A stretch of 8,775 nt of DNA from Richelia sp. UBA3308 (GTDB lineage Bacteria > Cyanobacteriota > Cyanobacteriia > Cyanobacteriales > Nostocaceae), in NCBI GenBank assembly GCA_002361335.1, contig DESS01000024.1, forward strand, positions 24,889 through 33,663. Direction: 5' to 3'. The position numbers and the translations under genes were made by a program. Shown piece after piece: positions 5,499 through 8,775 of the stretch. The notes beneath the pieces are model-generated. The model saw only the letters and a list, made by a program, of their open reading frames with translations. It searched no databases and had not been told where the DNA came from. Positions within the stretch are counted from its first letter, which is position 1. Every line of letters starts with the position of its first letter.

Positions 5499-8400
5499 AT
5501 GACAACTGAAAATAATAGTGCAAATTCCAATAGTGATTTTGACTTATTGAATCAAAGAGATGGTTGGTTAGATGACGAAATAAAAAGCGACGATTCATCC
5601 CACAATCATACTCATTCTGGTGATGGGATACCTTATGTAGAACCACCGCCATTTACCGATTCACTGGATCAACCTGTAGGAATCCCACCTGTTGATTTTG
5701 ACAAAACTTTTAACCTACACAGCAAACCAGATTCTAAATTTACCATCTACTTAGATTTTGATGGTCATGTAACAGAGAATACACTTTGGAAGGACGGTGC
5801 AAGAATTGAATCACCGGCTTATGATTATATGCATGGTGATGTTAACTCTTTTAGCAATACAGAAAAAGAGAACATTCAAAAAATTTGGCAAGAGGTAGCG
5901 GAAGATTTTGCTCCTTTTGATATCAATGTCACTACCCAAGAACCCAATATTGAGGATTTACGCAATACAGGTAATGGTGATGATAGATGGGGAATTAGAG
6001 TAGTTTTAACTCAGGATGATGACACCAACATTCGTCCTGGTTCTGGTGGTGTTGCTTTTCTTAGTAGCTTTAGTTCCTCAATTGATACACCTGCATTTGC
6101 TTTTAATAAAACTGAAAATAGCGCCGGAATTACAGTTAGTCATGAGGTTGGACATGCTTTAGGGCTGAGTCATGATGGCCCTGGTGATGGAGGATATTAT
6201 GATGGACATGGTAGTGGTGTCACCAGTTGGGGTCCAATTATGGGTGCACCTTTTAGTGCAAATGTTACTCAGTGGAGTAAGGGTGAATATTACCTTGCTG
6301 ATAACACTGGTTCAAGTGCCAATTATGGTAGTGGAGAGGATGACCTAGAAGTTATTACTACCAAAAACGGCTTTGGTTATCGGGTTGATGATTACGGTAA
6401 TACTAACGCTACAGCTGCTGAACTCACACCTACTACCAACACCATAAGTGCTTTCGGTATCATTGAAGGCAATACTGATGTTGATGTTTTTTCTTTTGTT
6501 ACTGGTGCGGGTAATATTTCTTTGAGAATTGATCCCAGTTCTAGAGTTTATATTTCTGATGGTAATGGTAATTATACTTCAGAGACTTTAGACTCATTTA
6601 AACCCAATTTAGATATTTCGGCGAAACTTTACAAAGCTGATGGTAGTTTAGTTGCTGAGAATAACCCTGCTGATTCTGTTTTTGCTTCTTTCGATAACTT
6701 ATCTTTGGATGCTGGTGAGTATTATATCCATGTAGATGGTGTTGGAACAGGCACTCCTCTATCGGCTAATCCTACTGGTTATACAGATTACGGTAGCTTA
6801 GGGCAGTATCTAATTAACGGTACTATTGTCACTCCTCCCAATGACATAGTAGGTATTGATGCAACTGACGCTAGTAAGGATGAAGGAAATAGCGGTACTA
6901 CTAACTTCACCTTTACTGTTACCCGGAGTGGAGATACTAGTGCGGGAACTACTGTTGATTGGCAAGTCACAGCAGCAATGAGTAATTCTGCTGATGTGAA
7001 TGATTTTGTTGGGGGTGTTTTTCCCAGCGGAACAATTACTTTTGCTGCTGGTGAAACTTCTCATCAAATTACCGTTCCAATTAGTGGCGATGTAGATATT
7101 GAAACGGATGAGAATTTTGTTGTTAAACTTTCTAACCTTTCTAAGGGAACTTTAGCACCAGATGCTGCAATTGGTACTATTAAGAGCGATGATGCTGAGA
7201 TTCGTGGTGTCAAGTGGTACGATGAGAATCAAAATGGTGTCAAAGATATTAACGAACCGGGTTTAGGTGGTTGGACAATTTTTATTGACCAGAATCAAAA
7301 CGGTTTGCTTGATAATGGTGAAGTTAGTACCACTACAGCAACAGATGGTAGTTATACTCTGAGTGGTTTAACTCCTGGTACTTATTCTGTTCTGGAAGTA
7401 GTTCAAACTGGATGGACACCAACTTTTCCTCAGCTACAGGGAGAAGAAAATTATCAGCTAGATGATGGGGATAGTGATGGTACCACTTTTAATCCAGTAG
7501 GTGGAGATTTTGCAGTATTTAATAGTTTTGAAGCACAGAATGGTTTAGAGACTATTAATTTTATATCCATACTGCGATCGCAATATGGTAATCCCAAAGC
7601 TGTTTATCTTTATCAAGACACTAATAATGATAATCAGCTAGAGGCTAGTGAAAAACTAATTGAGGTTACACCTAACATAACTGGTGATACTGGCTTTGCA
7701 ACCATTTCCATAAATCCAACTACTGTTAGTGGTACATTCTTTGTTGGTGCTTTGTATGAAGGTGATGGTACAAATAATACAACAGTCCTCATAGATGCAG
7801 ATAATCCCGCAGGTAAATCTTGGTATCGGCTTACAGGTTCCCCTGGAACATTTAATCCAGATAATGTTTCTCTAACCAATAACACAGATCGTAATTACTT
7901 CATACGCGCTCATTCTGGTGCAATTCCCCAACAGGTAACAGTTAATGCTGGTGAAGTTGTCACCGATATTAATTTCGGTAATTATACGCAAAATGCTCCA
8001 CCTGTTGGTAATGATGATGCTGTAACCACAGATGAAAACAGCACCACAAGCGGTAATGTTTTAACTAACGATACTGATGCTAACAGTGACACTTTAAGTG
8101 TGATTGAAGTTAATAATAGTACGGCAAATGTCGGCAATCAAATCACTCTTACTGTTGGTGGCCTGTTAACTCTTAACAGTGATGGTACATTTACTTATAA
8201 TCCTGATAGTAAATTTGAGTCACTTGGAGCAGGAACAACAGCAATAGAGAGTTTTACTTACAAAGTCAGTGATAATAACGGTGGTACTGATACTGCAACA
8301 GGTACAATTACCATAAATGGTGTCAATGATGCACCTGTAGTTGATAATGCGATCGCTAATCAAAGCGCCACAGAAAATGTAGCATTCAGCTTCACCATTC

Positions 8401-8775
8401 CAACAAATACATTTTCTGATATTGATACGGGAGATAATCTTACCTATAGCGCAACCAAAGCAGATGGTTCAGCATTACCAAGTTGGTTAACCTTTAACCC
8501 TACAACAGGTGAATTTAGCGGTACTCCTCAAAACGGCGATTCTGGTTTAATTGAAATTAAGGTAACAGCAACTGACAGTGGAAATGAATCTGTTTCTGAT
8601 AGTTTTACCTTAAGTGTTGGTAATGTCAACAATCCACCTCAGCTAAGTACAAATACTCTGACAATTTCTGAAGGTGCTACAGTTACTTTCAGCAGCAGTA
8701 ATTTAAGCGCAACAGATGGTGATAGCGATGACGCAAGCCTAACATTTACTGTTAGTAATATTACTGGTGGTAGCT
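5499..8775 (+). CDS. Large secreted zinc metalloprotease with Calx-beta, SdrD-B-like and cadherin-like domains, 3'-partial
   Basis: At least 1,092 residues, still open at the window edge. There is no N-terminal signal peptide; the start is acidic with a His-rich patch. Cyanobacterial proteins of this build usually leave by type I secretion with a C-terminal signal, which would lie outside the window. From about residue 80 comes a reprolysin/metzincin-type protease domain: zinc motif H-E-V-G-H-A-L-G-L-S-H (His215, Glu216, His219, His225) and a Met-turn candidate at Met248. Next are a PPC-like beta domain (about 305-445), a Calx-beta domain (about 449-565), an SdrD-B-like domain starting R-G-V-K-W-Y-D-E-N-Q-N-G (569), a VCBS/cadherin-like repeat (about 833-943), a CADG-type domain (about 945-1041) and the start of another cadherin-like repeat. 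D-x-N-x-D-G-type loops suggest calcium binding. The frame is intact throughout and carries two HIP1 sites. Its role is unknown; extracellular proteolysis or adhesion is inferred. It would be cargo if element 2 spans it. Confidence 0.88.
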   Translation, partial: MTTENNSANSNSDFDLLNQRDGWLDDEIKSDDSSHNHTHSGDGIPYVEPPPFTDSLDQPVGIPPVDFDKTFNLHSKPDSKFTIYLDFDGHVTENTLWKDGARIESPAYDYMHGDVNSFSNTEKENIQKIWQEVAEDFAPFDINVTTQEPNIEDLRNTGNGDDRWGIRVVLTQDDDTNIRPGSGGVAFLSSFSSSIDTPAFAFNKTENSAGITVSHEVGHALGLSHDGPGDGGYYDGHGSGVTSWGPIMGAPFSANVTQWSKGEYYLADNTGSSANYGSGEDDLEVITTKNGFGYRVDDYGNTNATAAELTPTTNTISAFGIIEGNTDVDVFSFVTGAGNISLRIDPSSRVYISDGNGNYTSETLDSFKPNLDISAKLYKADGSLVAENNPADSVFASFDNLSLDAGEYYIHVDGVGTGTPLSANPTGYTDYGSLGQYLINGTIVTPPNDIVGIDATDASKDEGNSGTTNFTFTVTRSGDTSAGTTVDWQVTAAMSNSADVNDFVGGVFPSGTITFAAGETSHQITVPISGDVDIETDENFVVKLSNLSKGTLAPDAAIGTIKSDDAEIRGVKWYDENQNGVKDINEPGLGGWTIFIDQNQNGLLDNGEVSTTTATDGSYTLSGLTPGTYSVLEVVQTGWTPTFPQLQGEENYQLDDGDSDGTTFNPVGGDFAVFNSFEAQNGLETINFISILRSQYGNPKAVYLYQDTNNDNQLEASEKLIEVTPNITGDTGFATISINPTTVSGTFFVGALYEGDGTNNTTVLIDADNPAGKSWYRLTGSPGTFNPDNVSLTNNTDRNYFIRAHSGAIPQQVTVNAGEVVTDINFGNYTQNAPPVGNDDAVTTDENSTTSGNVLTNDTDANSDTLSVIEVNNSTANVGNQITLTVGGLLTLNSDGTFTYNPDSKFESLGAGTTAIESFTYKVSDNNGGTDTATGTITINGVNDAPVVDNAIANQSATENVAFSFTIPTNTFSDIDTGDNLTYSATKADGSALPSWLTFNPTTGEFSGTPQNGDSGLIEIKVTATDSGNESVSDSFTLSVGNVNNPPQLSTNTLTISEGATVTFSSSNLSATDGDSDDASLTFTVSNITGGS

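Larger units (their letters stand above)
2957..8775 (+). mobile_element. Element 2: second interruption of coxA, left end only
   Basis: coxA homology stops at 2971, the first base of the expected Ala codon. Next come a left end resembling that of element 1 (CTAAAT 2986-2991, GTAAATTGT 2996-3004, TAAACA 3011-3016), 11-bp-phased repeats and a paralogous recombinase in the same orientation. Aligning the two left ends puts the crossover near 2954-2971 (TTATTATGTCGTC area). The matching right copy and the rest of coxA were not found, so the right boundary is unknown and the element would exceed 5.8 kb. If so, the protease at 5499 is cargo. A collapsed or rearranged locus cannot be excluded. Confidence 0.65.

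Noticed and set aside
6788..7885. Antisense frames opposite the protease gene
   Set aside because: The + strand frame is unbroken with recognisable domains; the reverse frames are shadows.

Overview
The window is cyanobacterial DNA. The octamer GCGATCGC (HIP1) occurs at 161-168, in the second recombinase gene (about 3791-3798) and in the large gene on the right (about 7573 and 8348). The protein families also fit a filamentous, Nostoc/Calothrix-like cyanobacterium. That placement is inference; no 16S or other marker is present.

The main feature is a gene for subunit I of an aa3-type cytochrome c oxidase (coxA/ctaD) broken into pieces by recombinase-bearing elements. Piece A (62-733) ends at the CuB-ligand motif HHMF. 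A 1,994-bp element (719-2712) follows, bounded by a perfect 15-bp direct repeat, GTTCATCATATGTTT. Piece B (2713-2970) resumes in the correct frame at that repeat. It then stops just before the expected A-H-F-H-Y haem-ligand motif, where a second element begins. No downstream coxA piece is visible, so the second element either runs past the right edge (at least 5.8 kb) or has lost its partner end. At the left edge coxA homology also stops abruptly in transmembrane helix 2. This suggests a third interruption upstream, with weaker support.

Each visible element carries, just inside its left end and in the coxA orientation, a tyrosine recombinase gene (882-2276 and 3350-4630). The two proteins are clear paralogues, similar in size and layout to the XisA/XisC excisases of the nifD and hupL elements in heterocyst-forming cyanobacteria. 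The left ends of the elements also share short conserved sequence, and each has a block of three 11-bp-phased direct repeats. The first element contains, besides its recombinase gene, a strong terminator-like hairpin, a 133-bp MITE-like sequence and AT-rich DNA.

The second element, as far as seen, has a G-rich repeat tract, its recombinase, about 870 bp without a convincing gene (hairpins, a possible extended -10 promoter, a perfect AT palindrome) and then a very large gene from 5499 that is still open at 8775. That gene encodes a secreted-type zinc metalloprotease followed by PPC-like, Calx-beta, SdrD-B-like and cadherin-like domains.

Proposed working: each recombinase excises its own element between short direct repeats and rejoins the coxA frame, probably in a particular cell type such as heterocysts. 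The join at element 1 can be read directly from the sequence. The cell-type control and the excision itself are inference.
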